The position numbers and the translations under genes are program-made. Shown here piece by piece: positions 10,297 to 21,338 of a stretch of DNA of 64,000 nucleotides. The first letter of the stretch is position 1; each line of letters opens with the position of its first letter. The stretch spans positions 4,340,001-4,404,000 of the forward strand of contig JALGAS010000001.1 of NCBI GenBank assembly GCA_023078685.1, given 5' to 3'. The notes below the pieces were generated by a model, which was not told the origin of the DNA, ran no database searches, and was given only the letters and a program-made list of their open reading frames with translations. This stretch comes from Neopestalotiopsis rosae (Eukaryota; Ascomycota; Sordariomycetes; Amphisphaeriales; Sporocadaceae).

Positions 10297-13200
10297 CTAT
10301 TCTCCATCGCTCTGAGGGCCACTGGGACCGCCGTTGGCTTGACTTGCGCCATTAGTCACAAGTTTTATCCGTGTCGGAGCCGCGACTGGTTGAGGGGTGC
10401 CGGCATTGGTCGTGGGAGCAGCACTGCTCTCCTTCACTGACGTGTCCTCTAATTCTGCCAGCTCGGGATGGGCAGTCAGCTCTAGCTGCGCCTTGTCGTT
10501 GAAGAATTTCTAATAAAAAAAGTCAGTTTGTTTTCGATGAATATGTTGGGATGATGATCACTTACCTCCATGACATTGGCGTCAGCATACAACAAGCTAC
10601 CATCATCGTTGTATGTCCGGCAGTTGTTGCACATCAATGTGATGTCTTTACGCATATCATCGATACTGTTGTATTCCTCCTTCTTGATCTTGGCCTGTAT
10701 CTGGTTCATGCAAATCGGGTTCTTGATGAACTGGTAATAGTCGCCGTAGTCGCGCTTGGAGGGCAGCTTGACGAACGGACCAATGATGAGACGCTTCAGA
10801 GGCTCTTCATCATCATCGTCCTCTGGCTTCTCTTCGGGCTCTGGATCATCGGCTTCAAGAGCCATGAGTCCGTCGTACAACGAGCGTAGGGTTCTTTGCA
10901 GTACAACGCGGACGTCAGGGGGAAGACGTGCGTCGCCGCCATTGACTGCCACCGCCTTGGGGCGTCCGCCGGGTCCACGGCGTTTCTTGGCAGGCGGTTC
11001 AGCATCTTCTTCATCTGCTTTCCGCTTCTCGTTCTTGCTGCCAGGCTTGCGACCGCGTTTCTTTGGTGGCGTCTCAACCTCTTCTGTGCTTGCACGGCTA
11101 GCAACCGGCGAGGCCACATCATCAGTAGCAATACCACCAGCACGTTTGATCCTGTTAGCCTCTCGTCGATCTTTTCTGGCTTGCTTTCGCGCAGCCGCAG
11201 CCTCGGGGCTGTCCTCATCGTCATCCACAGCCATGAGCCACTGCTCTTCAGTGAGACCATCGTCGTACTTCACTCTGGTGCGTTCACGAGCGCCACGGCC
11301 GAGGACCTCCTCTACAGTATCCTCTACAGGATTGCCCTCTGACAAGTAGATTTCGGGAAGCTCGTTCTCCGCCATCAATCTCGGGACAGCCTTGTTGCCA
11401 GCGACAGAACCATAGATGGGATCTTTTGAACGTTCCTCATCGAGTCTCTGGAAGAGTGCAAGTTCATCCTCGTTTCGGGCCAGAATCATATTGAGTTCCT
11501 CGTCATCCATCTCATCTTGGTCGCCAGACTCGGCCATGTCGGCACTCTCAAGTAGAGTTCGTAGCATAGCGTCACGGTCAGTTTCAGAAGACTTGTTGTC
11601 GAAGCGACCGGCCTGAATGACCTTGCCGTCCATGTCAAGCTTGTATCGAGCGCGCTCCAAGATCTTCTCCTCTACGGAGTTGGAGCTGATGAGTCGCAGA
11701 ATACGGACCTCGTTCTTCTGTCCGATACGATGAGCACGATCCTGAGCTTGTAAATCCTGGTGAGGATTCCAATCAGAATCGTAGATGATGACGGTATCGG
11801 CGGTCTGCAAGTTCAGACCCAGACCACCAGCACGGGTGGAGAGTAAGAACATGAAGTACGGGGAGTCGGGCGCGTTGAAGTCCTTGAGCAAGTCAGAACG
11901 GTCTTCGGATTTTGTTGTACCATCCAAGCGCATAAACTGAATGCCGCGGAAACGCAAGAAATCTTCCATGATATCCATAATGGCGGTCATTTGGAAGAAC
12001 ATGAGAACTCTGTGTCCGCTCGCTTTGTACTTGGGCAGGATGCGGTCAAGAAGCTCGAATTTACCAGCTGTTCTCCAGAGGAGATCATTGCTGGTACTCG
12101 TAGGGTTCATCTGGTTCTCGACCTCATCGAAGACGAAGGGGTGATTACACAACTTTCGGAGCTGCATAATCATATTGCTTAGACCGCGAGCATTGGCCTT
12201 GCCGCCCTTGCCATCGGACACGGCAATCTTCTGATGTGTAACCATCTGCTTGTACAGGCGAGTTTGCAACGCAGAGAACTTGCACTTGATGACCTTTTCT
12301 GTCTTGTCGGGCAAGTCTTTCTCGACATCCTTCTTGAGACGTCTCAGCAAGAACGGTCGCAGAACCTTGTGCAGACGTCTAATGACAAGAATCTGTTCTT
12401 CTTCGTTGAGCTCCATCTTATCTTGACCTCCGGTATTGGCAAATGGAGTATTGAACCACTCATCAAATGTTTTGACTGATTTGAAAATGTTTGGCAAAAC
12501 GAAGTTGAGCATCGCCCAGAGCTCACCAAGATTGTTCTGGAGAGGAGTACCAGTGAGAATGAGACGGAAGCGAGTGCTGTAGTACTGAGCAATTGTAGCA
12601 CTGAGCTTGGAGTTGGCGTTCTTCATACGGTGACCTTCGTCAATAATCATATGGAACCACTTGATCTTGCTGAGAATGGGCCTGTCCTTGATGATGTACT
12701 CGTAGGTTGTGAGCAGGACTTGGAAACGCCCCTGGCGGATCTTTTCTTGCTGCTGCTTGCGAGCGTTGGGCGGACCCTTGTAGACAATCTTGGTAATACC
12801 AGGGGCCCACTTCTCAAATTCAAGAGTCCAATTTGTCAAAGTACTTAGCGGTACAATGACCAGGTACGGACCATTCTCCAGCTTCTTCTCAATAAGGTAA
12901 GTGACCAATGAAATGGTCTGAATAGTTTTTCCAAGACCCATTTCGTCGGCGAGAATACCGTTGAGGTTGTTGTTGTAGAGTGACAACATCCACTGGAGAC
13001 CCTTCAGCTGATACTCCTTGAGAGTACCACCAACGAGGATACTAGCTTGCTGGGTAACCTCTTCCTTGATACGATGAGCAACAGCATAATAGTCGATCTT
13101 GCGACCAGCCTCCTCATCCTCTTCCTCTGGTTCGCTTTCACTGCTCTCGATATCCTCGCCGTTCTGCAGTTGAGCTGCTTGGCGCTGCTGTGCCTTGACA

Positions 13201-14745
13201 GAGGCAGCCAACTGCTTCAAGAAGCCATCAGTCTGTCTCAGCAAATGCGTAATACGTGTATCCTTGGCCTGATCAAGCAGCTTGAGATAAGCTTCCTCAT
13301 CGTTTGCTTTCAAAGCCTGCAGACGTTGCTTGGCAGTTCTTTCGATACGCTTCTGCTCCTCCTTCTCAATGTTAAAGTGCTGGGCGAACATGGCACGACC
13401 CATCTTAGACATCTTGCTTCTAGCAGCCTGCGCTGAGTTGTGAATCTCTGCCTTATGGTGGCGGACGGAGTCGAGGAAGTCGGTGTGCTTCTTCTTCTCG
13501 CGATGCTCTCTTGCGTCGCGCTGCTGCTTCTCCAGTTTCTCTGTAATCCGGGCTTCCCGAACACTTTGCTTCTTGACACGCCTGTACTGGCTTCGGTTTG
13601 TGGTCATGGCCAGATTGTCAAAATGCATCATTTGACGTCCAACCTTTTCCCGGAGAGCCCGTTGCTTAGCGTAGAGACCCAGAGCCTTGAATTCTATTAT
13701 GGCTTTCCGTCTGATTGTGTCATCTGCCTCAACTGCGTCTTTTGTTGTGTCCCAATGGGCCAGGTTGCCTGGGACAGCTTTGAGTTCCGCATATCTGGCC
13801 TTCATGCGATTGAACACAATAATCTCGCGTTCATGCCTCAGTTGCTCAAAGTCGACGCCGGTAGGAGTGATGCTAGGGATGATGAGGCGGTTCGTCCGCT
13901 GTCCGTGCTCATGGTAGCTGATATCCTTCTTGACAAGCCCAGCTTCGTAGGGCGTCTTGACAGTCTTGTACGTCCGACTGTTGGTGATTGCAGAATCGTC
14001 GGACTCTGGGACGCCATCAGGACCAGCAGAGCCGGCTTTGGCGGCATCGTTTGTTGGCGTGGCGGCGACAGAGGCCGGAGGCTGTGCTGATGGTTCGGCA
14101 ATAGCCTGTCTACGCTGTCGCTGCGAGTTGAGTGCCTGTTGCAATTGAAATGGCACACCGGTGTTCTTTTGCAAGAGCTTAAAAGCATGGATCTGTTGCT
14201 TGAGCAGGTTCAATTGTTGCTGGTTGAATTGGGCAGTTGGTGATGCGGTCGAGGGTGACGAGGCATGAGACTGTGCTGCAGCATTCGTCGTCGAGGGCAG
14301 AGCAGACGCGCCGAGCGATGCAGAGGCTGGGGGTTGCGATGTGCCATTTAGCTGGCCGTTGGCGATGACGGCCTGCTTCTGCTGTAGCTGTTGGCGGTAC
14401 GCATTCTGCATTTGTTGCTGATGTTGGACATTTTGCAGAAACTGGTTAAGCTTCTGGAACTCGGGATCTGACCGCGAAACGCCAGCTTCTTGCATTTGCT
14501 TGAACCGCTGCATAAAAGTGTTAGCAACTTGACTTGTTCAAGTGACAGTGAGTACCTAGTGGGCAAATCTATTGCTTAGACTTGCAAAGACTAGTACTAG
14601 CAGTTGCAAAGAATATGATCCGGGAAGAACGAGAACAGAGGTTGCCACTGACCATGTACATCTCCTTAATCTGTTGACCATTGACCTGAGCCATGCTTTG
14701 AGGAACAGCATGCTGAACCGCGGGGGCGGCCTGAACAGACGCCAT
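10297..14745 (-). CDS. STH1: SNF2/STH1-type catalytic ATPase of the SWI/SNF or RSC chromatin-remodelling complex
   Basis: Three exons (14745-14653, 14507-10566, 10509-10297) give about 1415 residues. The first exon encodes MASVQAAPAVQHAVPQ and was placed by a GTCAGT donor and a TGCAG acceptor. In order there are: a QLQ motif (FNQQQLNLLKQQIHAFKLLQ), an HSA domain of basic helices, the SNF2 ATPase with Walker A (DEMGLGKT, about residue 557) and a DEGH box (about 652), the helicase C lobe (STRAGGLGLNLQTADTVI, QDRAHRIGQ), a SnAC region, AT-hook-like basic patches (KKRGRKPGSK), and a bromodomain (about 1245-1345) with the PICMNQIQAKI and CNNCRTYN motifs. The last exon is a Pro/Thr-rich tail. Filamentous fungi usually have one such ATPase serving both complexes, so SNF2 and STH1 cannot be separated here. 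It uses ATP hydrolysis to move nucleosomes. Confidence 0.95.
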
Positions 14746-16593
14746 ATTGATCGCGTCCAGTTCGATGCTCGTACCACGGGAGGATCCGAATGAGTAGTCC
14801 TGTTTTTACTTCTCCGAGAGTTTCTATTTTACAGCGAAGTTTGCATGTCTTGCGACATCTAGCTAATCTATGGTTGAATAGCTATATGTGGGTGCAGTGT
14901 ATGCCCGGCGTGGATGGATTGGTTGATGAATGACACGCAGGGTGGATGCCAAAGAGGGCGTGGGCGCGTCGCAAAATTAGTCGCGACAAGAGTGACGGAG
15001 GACGGTTGACGACTAGGGAGGGGGTGGGTTGCGATTGACGAGATCGCGTTGTGGGGGATGGTCGGTGATGGGGTCGTTAAATCGTCGTTCGGGGGAAAAG
15101 GTCGATTTGATGCGGTGCGAGTCGGTGGTGACAGAGGCGCGAATGTCGAATTGCAACGAGCGGAAAGGTGCGACGTGCCTTTTGGGGCCAGAGAGGAAAC
15201 AGCTGCTGCGCTGCACAGCACAGGTGGGGATTTGTATGGATGGGAGCTGGTTGCAGTGCAATGCACACGGGGTGCTTTGGGGATGCCAAAAAGTGGCAGT
15301 CGTGGACCCAAAACGCGCGCAAAGTTGACGTCTGACCTTGTTGCGATGCTTTTCGATGCTTCGCGGTCGGGGTGGGTTGGCGCGGACACGCTGTGTGATG
15401 GCTCTGGGCTTGGGGTGGATGGATTCTCAATCTTCTCTCACAGCGAGAGGAAGAGGTTTGATTGCTGGCTGCGCTGACACAAACCAGCCGCGACTGAGGG
15501 AAAAACTTGGCCCAAGCGCCCCCATCCAGGCAGATGGCGCGGCGAAGCTCCACTGCGGGTCTCGGATTTTCTTTCTGCCCGCGCCAATCAGTCACTGTTC
15601 AGGTGCCTTGCCCATTCTCGTCTTTCCCTTTATGCGAACCGTGCATTCCAATTCCCTCTCGTTGGCAAGCACGGGCGGCTGTTGGGTATTGTCTGCCGGA
15701 CCGGCTGAGAGTCTCATTTTATGGTCATCCAATCTTTTGGGTTGTGTTCAGAAAGAGGTTGATCGTGAAGACTTCTTTCATGTGCATTGGATATTTACAG
15801 ACATATCATCAAAGTATATTCTTTGAGCTTCACGCTTTGCTACATTTCTGCATGCAAGTAGAACCAGTTCTCTGGGTTGTCAAATCTGCTCGCCGCTGGT
15901 CTGAAACCATATACCTAATCTTGATGACCCGCCTTCCGTACCTGGCTCTGGCTCTGACTCTCTGTGCAACTCGTCATCCAATCGGTCCACTACCGTAGCC
16001 TATGATATGCAGAAGAAAGCTTGGCCCGGGATCCCGAGCGTAGTCCAATATGATCAGTTTGAGGGATTGACTTCTCGGCAATCTAGGCACCATCTGTGTT
16101 TTCTAACTTGCTAGCGTGCATAAGAGACCCATGCCGTTTGTCCCATCATACACGCCAATCTAACCACTGAATTCTAGTCTTTTGGCGCTCAATCTTTGGA
16201 GGAATTCTAACTTCAGCCAAGTTCAATGCTCTCTCCGATTTCTATGGTCCAGAAATGATCATTCGACGGACTTCGCTTCGTGGTCTGGGTAAGGTATGAA
16301 CTAGACTGGCGTGGACAAATCTCACCCATGACCGGCTCATTTTTCACTGCTGCCGCTGTAACAGTGCATGCCCCGATCCACAAGAGTATCTATAGCATCG
16401 TGCAAGTCAACGGCAATGCGACCAAGTACAACCAGATGGACGGCGGAGAGATGGTCTACAGTAGAATTGCATGACAGCAACCAAATTGGCAAGGACGTAT
16501 CTTACGGAGTTGGGGCCCAAGGATACTATACCATGTTTGCATCCCCCACTTCGGCACAGGGCATCGTCCGCAGTCCCCTTCTCACCTGTTACT
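14746..16593. other. Intergenic region between remodeller and WDR70 genes
   Basis: The first 850 bp are GC-rich and hold overlapping open frames on both strands (for example 14868-15389 minus, 15077-15595 minus, 15338-15826 plus). All are Ser/Thr/Pro/Arg-rich without domains and are best explained by the promoter and 5' UTR of the remodeller gene. Nothing is recognised from 15.9 to 16.6 kb except the expected 3' UTR of WDR70. Confidence 0.5.
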
Positions 16594-18333
16594 TCAACGC
16601 TTCACCTTCTTTTTGTCGGGGCCGTCCTCCTCCTCATCGCTCACATCAGCATACTGAGTGACGGGCTGTGTAGAGCCGTACGCCTTGGTAAATTGGGGAT
16701 CCTCTTCGGCAAGCTTTGCATATTTCAACAGAGCCTCCCTGGGATCCTCATGTAGCATCTTGCTCAATGGTATGTTCTCGCTAATGTGCTTCTCGTCGGG
16801 TTGGCTGCGCATGAAAGGCGTGATCTGCTGCACCTGTGGTCGACGAGGGTCCTTGGACCTTCCAGTCGCAGTAACACCAGCTTTCCTTGACCCAGGCATG
16901 GCGCCAGGAGTGACAATTGAATCGCCAGACAGGCCAAGAGTCTGGTCCATTGTGAACTCTGGGTTGTCGTCGATATGCCGCCTTTTTGGGGCGCGTGACA
17001 TGACATCTATCGCACCACGGACCGACATAGTTGGGTTGTAGAGGACATGTGTTTCCCCGTTGGCAGATCCGGTGACGATTTGATTGATCTTCGGGTGCCA
17101 GTCCACCGTAATCAATTGTGAGCCTGGTGTAATGGGTGTCGTGTATTCTGGTCGAAGGTTTCCAGGATTGAGTATATGCAGGTGACCAGTAGCAGACCCC
17201 GTAATTATGCTTGTGGAGTTTGGAGAATACTTGATGTTTGTCATTGGGTAATGGTCCGAGGTCGAGGGGTGCTCGACAGAGACAAGCGGTTCCTTGAATT
17301 TGCGAGTATCCCATAGCTTTATCGTGTTGTCGCCACCACGGGTCACCACCATGCGGCCATCCGAGCTAATGTCAACACCGCCGGTCCAGGTGTTTGGCTT
17401 GTGAGCGTCCCTGATCTCTGCTGCAGGTCGTGTAAATGGACCATTGCCGCTCCACATGACCAAACTCCCATCCAGAGCCGCTGAGATGAGGACATTGTTA
17501 CCTCCTTGTACGGGCGTGCCCCAGGCGACAGCAGTCATCCTGGTTCTTCCTGCGTTGCCTGCGGTCTTGGACTTGTATACGAGGACTTCTTTCTGACTGC
17601 GCTTGTTGTTAATATCCCAGATGCGTAGTGTACTATCAGTTCCCGCAGTGACACAGATGTTCTTGTCAGTGGGATGCCAAGTTCCTGTCGTGATCTCAGA
17701 AACATGGCCTTTGGTGTTGTGCATATCTCGAAGGTACATGTCTCCTTTAACAAACTCAGTCACAATATCACCGTCCCTGGACATGATCTTAGCTTGTGGA
17801 TGCGCTGAAATACAGAGGACCACTCCTCCTGCCAGAGGATTGAACTCGACATGGTGTAAAGGATGCGCTTCGGAACCAGCAGATGATGGCTTCGACTGGT
17901 AGGGGTCTACTGATCGAAATGCGCGTATCGTTGTGGGAGTCATGGCGGAGAAGTCGTGCAGTTTGATTGTGCAGTCAATAGATCCGGAAGCCAGTCTGCC
18001 GCCGGCCGGATCTAGCGAGACCGTAGTGACGGCGCGATCATGGGTCTTGATGACCATCTCATGCGACGTCGGATACTCGTCTTCGTCGTCGTCAGAATCA
18101 TCGGAGTCGTCGTCGCTATCGCTTGCGCCATTTGAGTCTGAACTGGAGTTTTTCTGTGCAGTCTGAACTGCTGTAGGCGCTGTTTTGTCCGACGTTCGTT
18201 TGCTGCGATCCAGCTGAGCTGCAATATCCGCCTCTCTCGATTTTTTACCGAAGGATGCTGGAAGAAAAGCACGCATGGGGTCGTTCTCGGCCAATTCAGG
18301 CATCTCAACCTGAATGTCTTCTTCGTCGCTCAT
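16594..18333 (-). CDS. WDR70: WD40-repeat protein WDR70 orthologue
   Basis: A single exon encodes 579 residues. The frame extends 42 codons upstream, but the ATG at 18333 (MSDEEDIQVEMPEL) gives the natural acidic start. An N-terminal FGKK motif and a long Ser/Asp stretch (about residues 75-105) precede the beta-propeller. The propeller begins with SHEMVIKTHDRAVTTVSLDP and carries WD repeats up to about residue 465. The family hallmarks are AFRSVDPYQSK, GDMYLRDMHNTKGH, TRGGDNTIKLWDTRKF and the C-terminal DPREALLKYAKLAEEDP, followed by a basic tail KKKVKR that could be a nuclear signal. WDR70 is a nuclear propeller protein linked in fission yeast and animals to CRL4-dependent histone H2B ubiquitination and DNA-end resection. 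Orthology is called from motif order. Confidence 0.92.
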   Translation of the reverse strand: MSDEEDIQVEMPELAENDPMRAFLPASFGKKSREADIAAQLDRSKRTSDKTAPTAVQTAQKNSSSDSNGASDSDDDSDDSDDDEDEYPTSHEMVIKTHDRAVTTVSLDPAGGRLASGSIDCTIKLHDFSAMTPTTIRAFRSVDPYQSKPSSAGSEAHPLHHVEFNPLAGGVVLCISAHPQAKIMSRDGDIVTEFVKGDMYLRDMHNTKGHVSEITTGTWHPTDKNICVTAGTDSTLRIWDINNKRSQKEVLVYKSKTAGNAGRTRMTAVAWGTPVQGGNNVLISAALDGSLVMWSGNGPFTRPAAEIRDAHKPNTWTGGVDISSDGRMVVTRGGDNTIKLWDTRKFKEPLVSVEHPSTSDHYPMTNIKYSPNSTSIITGSATGHLHILNPGNLRPEYTTPITPGSQLITVDWHPKINQIVTGSANGETHVLYNPTMSVRGAIDVMSRAPKRRHIDDNPEFTMDQTLGLSGDSIVTPGAMPGSRKAGVTATGRSKDPRRPQVQQITPFMRSQPDEKHISENIPLSKMLHEDPREALLKYAKLAEEDPQFTKAYGSTQPVTQYADVSDEEEDGPDKKKVKR

Positions 18334-19277
18334 GTTGACTGTCACCCTGAAAGGTAGGTGGGTGGAAGGGAGAAGCAGTAAAGAAGGTAGAAAATATGAA
18401 GTCCAGATAGTCCCTGCAGTTGGGCGCAATTGGTAAGGCCGAGATGGAAAGTAGGGCAACCCCGATTATCAAATTACAAGCAGGTGCATCCGTAGATACC
18501 CGTGTAGGTAGATATATCCGCTTGTTTATATCAATAATGATTTCCAGCTTGCGCTGTAGTATTGTCGACCTCTAAAAGCTTGAGCTCCAGCTTTCAGAGA
18601 TTTTGACGCCGCAGCTGCTTTGCCGAGCTTGAAACCTGACGTGCTGCTAAGTGGTGCAGAACGACGCCAACTAAACTTGACTGACGTCGCGAAAAGGGCC
18701 CCTAAAAGTTAAGGAGCATGGGGATCAACGGCGCTATTCAGCAGCTATCCAGCAGTATTATGACGGAACCTCGCAGCAGGTCCACTCCTCGCGTCTTAGG
18801 CATATGAAAAGCTCAAGCCACAAAATCTCCATCATCCACTCGCATGTACGGGTTCGACCCACGACACTGGACAGTACGCCGGGCGCCCAAATTGTCGCTT
18901 TACTGACCCTGCTTTCCAATGTTTCCTATTATCCACCTGATCGTTGGTTAGATCTCAGATTCATCGATCTTCCCGACGCTTCCGCTCTTGCGACAAACCT
19001 CTACGAACACATTGTCTCAGCTGCCCCGCGTGCAATCAACTGGCTGCTATATCCTGAGGTGACCCGCGACACATGATTTCGCGAACCCGCTCCGCTATCT
19101 CCAGGCGCTCAGCGTCACTGCCCATGCCTTGACGGCATCAGTGGGAATCCGTGCTGCTGCTCGCGAGCATCGCAAACCTGCCAGAGCGCAACAAACCACA
19201 TCCCTATTTTCTGCGCCGCGCCGCCTACTGCTTACGGCCCGAGAACCTGAGCTTTCCTGCAGCCCTTTAACGTTAAA
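18334..19277. other. Shared promoter region of divergent WDR70 and NIPA-type genes
   Basis: The two flanking genes are transcribed away from each other. A 90-codon frame starting with ATG at 18804 shows no domain and may be a 5'-UTR frame of the transporter gene; it is not called. Confidence 0.5.
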
Positions 19278-21338
19278 ATGCCGGTAATCCCGGATTTCGA
19301 GAACCTGGATCCAGGTTGGACTCTAGTCACCGGTGACAGGAAGGAAGACAGGAGCAAACTGGGGGAATGGAGTTCGCTGATCGGCATAATAACGGCTATT
19401 GTGGGAAACATCCTCATTGCGCTCGCGCTCAACGTCCAACGTTATACCCATTTACAATTACATAAGAAAAAACTAGAGGCGAGACAACGGGCCAGGGAAG
19501 CCGAAAGGAGGGTCCAACTCGGGCAACGCAACAGCAACAGCAACAACGACACCGAGAACAGCTCTGCAGCTGACGATATCAACGATGCATCGGAAACGCA
19601 ACCACTGACCGGGAATGGCGACCGAAGCAGGGAGGACAAGTCTTCCAACTATCTCCAGTCTCCTTCGTGGTGGGCGGGGCAGATATTAATGACTATCGGC
19701 GAGATGGGCAACTTTCTTGCCTATGGATTCGCCCCAGCGTCTATTGTGTCGCCTCTTGGAGTGGTAGCACTGGTCTCAAACTGTATCATTGCGCCGTTGT
19801 TCTTTGGAGAAATCTTTCGCAAACGAGATTTCTGGGGAGTTGTCATTGCTGTCGCAGGCGCCGTCGTTGTCGTGCTGAGCGCAAACCAGGAGGAAACGAA
19901 ACTAGAACCGCACGACGTTTGGGATGCGATCTCGACCATGGCATTCGAAATCTACATGGCCGTCTCCATCTCGCTCATCGTTGTGCTCATGTGGTTGAGC
20001 CCCAAGTACGGCAACAGGACTATTCTCATTGACCTCGGTCTCGTTGGTCTATTTGGTGAGTGGTGCCGTCCTGGCAGAATGATCATGTCACTGACATCGT
20101 CCGCAGGTGCCTACACTGCGCTCTCAACCAAGGGCGTTTCCTCCATGTTGTCATCGACCCTCTGGAGAGCATTCACGACGCCAGTAACGTATGTACTGCT
20201 GGCAATACTCCTGGGAACTGCCGTGATGCAAGTTCGTTATGTGAATAAGGCACTCCAACGATTTGACTCAACGCAGGTCATTCCCATTCAATTCGTAATG
20301 TTCACGTTGTCTGTGATTATTGGTAGCGCGGTCCTGTATCGCGATTTTGAACGGACAAACGCCCAACAAGCCATCAAGTTTATTGGCGGTTGTTTACTCA
20401 CATTTTTCGCAGTCTTCCTGATTACAAGTGGCAGGCCACGGCAGGAAGACGATGATGATTGTTTGTCAGACGAAGAAGGCATTGAGGAGACAATCGGTTT
20501 ATCCGACCAGGAAGCAAATACTGGCGAGGGAGCAAAGCCCGGCGATGAGAGGCGCCAGTCCGTAACGCGGTCTTCACGACGCTCCTCTCGGGTTTCTTTT
20601 GCTGCAAGACCCCCAACTGTACAACACGACTCAGGCGTACCATCGCCAAGAAAACCTGATGCTGCAGGTGCCCGGGCTCCGGTGACTTTGAAGGGAACTC
20701 CCACAGAGGCGTCCCCACTGCTCACCGGCCCGTGGGATAATCAGTCGCACCCGGGTTTACCGTCAGCCTTTTCCGACGAGAGTGTTGTGACGATACATTC
20801 CATGACCTCTACAAACACGGACCCATTACCAGTCGACACGACTCTACCTCCCCACATCGTTGCGCCACCCTCACCATCAGGGAGGCCACGAACTCCTCGA
20901 CCTTCCTTTTCATCTTCCAGGCCTCATAGTCACCACCTCTCAAATTCAATCATCTCACCATCACCGCTTTCATCGACTGTGAGCGCAGTCGTTGGCGATG
21001 GACTACTTCGCGACGAGAATGGAGTGCTTATCCACAAGAGATCCATTCGTCGCCTGCGGCCCGGTTTCCGTTCAAGTCTCTTTGTTCCATATAGTGACAC
21101 TGAAGAGATTCAAGAAGGAGACCCGCTCGTTCGGCCTACAGACGAAGAGATTTCAGCAGCGGAGGGAGAAAGCTCCAATCAGGGAAATGGAAGCTTCAGA
21201 ACTCGAGCTAGGAGTCTAAGCAACACCCTCGGCGGTCTTCTTGGGCGCAACAGGCACCGTCGTAACACGAATCCTGAAGCTGGGCTCAGTCGAAGCTATG
21301 AGAGTACCGGCGAGAGTGAGAGAGTGGATACAGCATAA
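19278..21338 (+). CDS. NIPA-type magnesium transporter (DUF803 family)
   Basis: Two exons (19278-20055 and 20107-21338) give 669 residues. The 51-nt intron is a multiple of three with no stop, so an unspliced reading also stays open, but splicing restores the conserved LVGLFGAYTALSTKGVSS. Hydrophobic segments match the drug/metabolite-transporter fold: LIGIITAIVGNILIALALN, then GFAPASIVSPLGVVALVSNCI and FFGEIFRKRDFWGVVIAVAGA, and later segments up to GGCLLTFFAVFLI near residue 375. NIPA proteins carry Mg2+ in endosomal or plasma membranes. A hydrophilic Gln/Asn-rich loop splits the first two segments. About 290 residues of Ser/Pro-rich tail follow the membrane domain, probably cytosolic. The tail is much longer than in animal NIPA proteins but common in ascomycete members. 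Confidence 0.9.
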   Translation: MPVIPDFENLDPGWTLVTGDRKEDRSKLGEWSSLIGIITAIVGNILIALALNVQRYTHLQLHKKKLEARQRAREAERRVQLGQRNSNSNNDTENSSAADDINDASETQPLTGNGDRSREDKSSNYLQSPSWWAGQILMTIGEMGNFLAYGFAPASIVSPLGVVALVSNCIIAPLFFGEIFRKRDFWGVVIAVAGAVVVVLSANQEETKLEPHDVWDAISTMAFEIYMAVSISLIVVLMWLSPKYGNRTILIDLGLVGLFGEWCRPGRMIMSLTSSAGAYTALSTKGVSSMLSSTLWRAFTTPVTYVLLAILLGTAVMQVRYVNKALQRFDSTQVIPIQFVMFTLSVIIGSAVLYRDFERTNAQQAIKFIGGCLLTFFAVFLITSGRPRQEDDDDCLSDEEGIEETIGLSDQEANTGEGAKPGDERRQSVTRSSRRSSRVSFAARPPTVQHDSGVPSPRKPDAAGARAPVTLKGTPTEASPLLTGPWDNQSHPGLPSAFSDESVVTIHSMTSTNTDPLPVDTTLPPHIVAPPSPSGRPRTPRPSFSSSRPHSHHLSNSIISPSPLSSTVSAVVGDGLLRDENGVLIHKRSIRRLRPGFRSSLFVPYSDTEEIQEGDPLVRPTDEEISAAEGESSNQGNGSFRTRARSLSNTLGGLLGRNRHRRNTNPEAGLSRSYESTGESERVDTA

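Noticed and set aside
14868..15826. Overlapping frames of 162-173 codons on both strands
   Set aside because: Ser/Thr/Pro-rich with no domain, in a GC-rich promoter or 5' UTR of the remodeller; mutual overlap argues against real genes.
18804..19076. 90-codon frame upstream of the NIPA-type gene
   Set aside because: It begins with ATG but has no domain or splice continuation; more likely an upstream frame in the leader.
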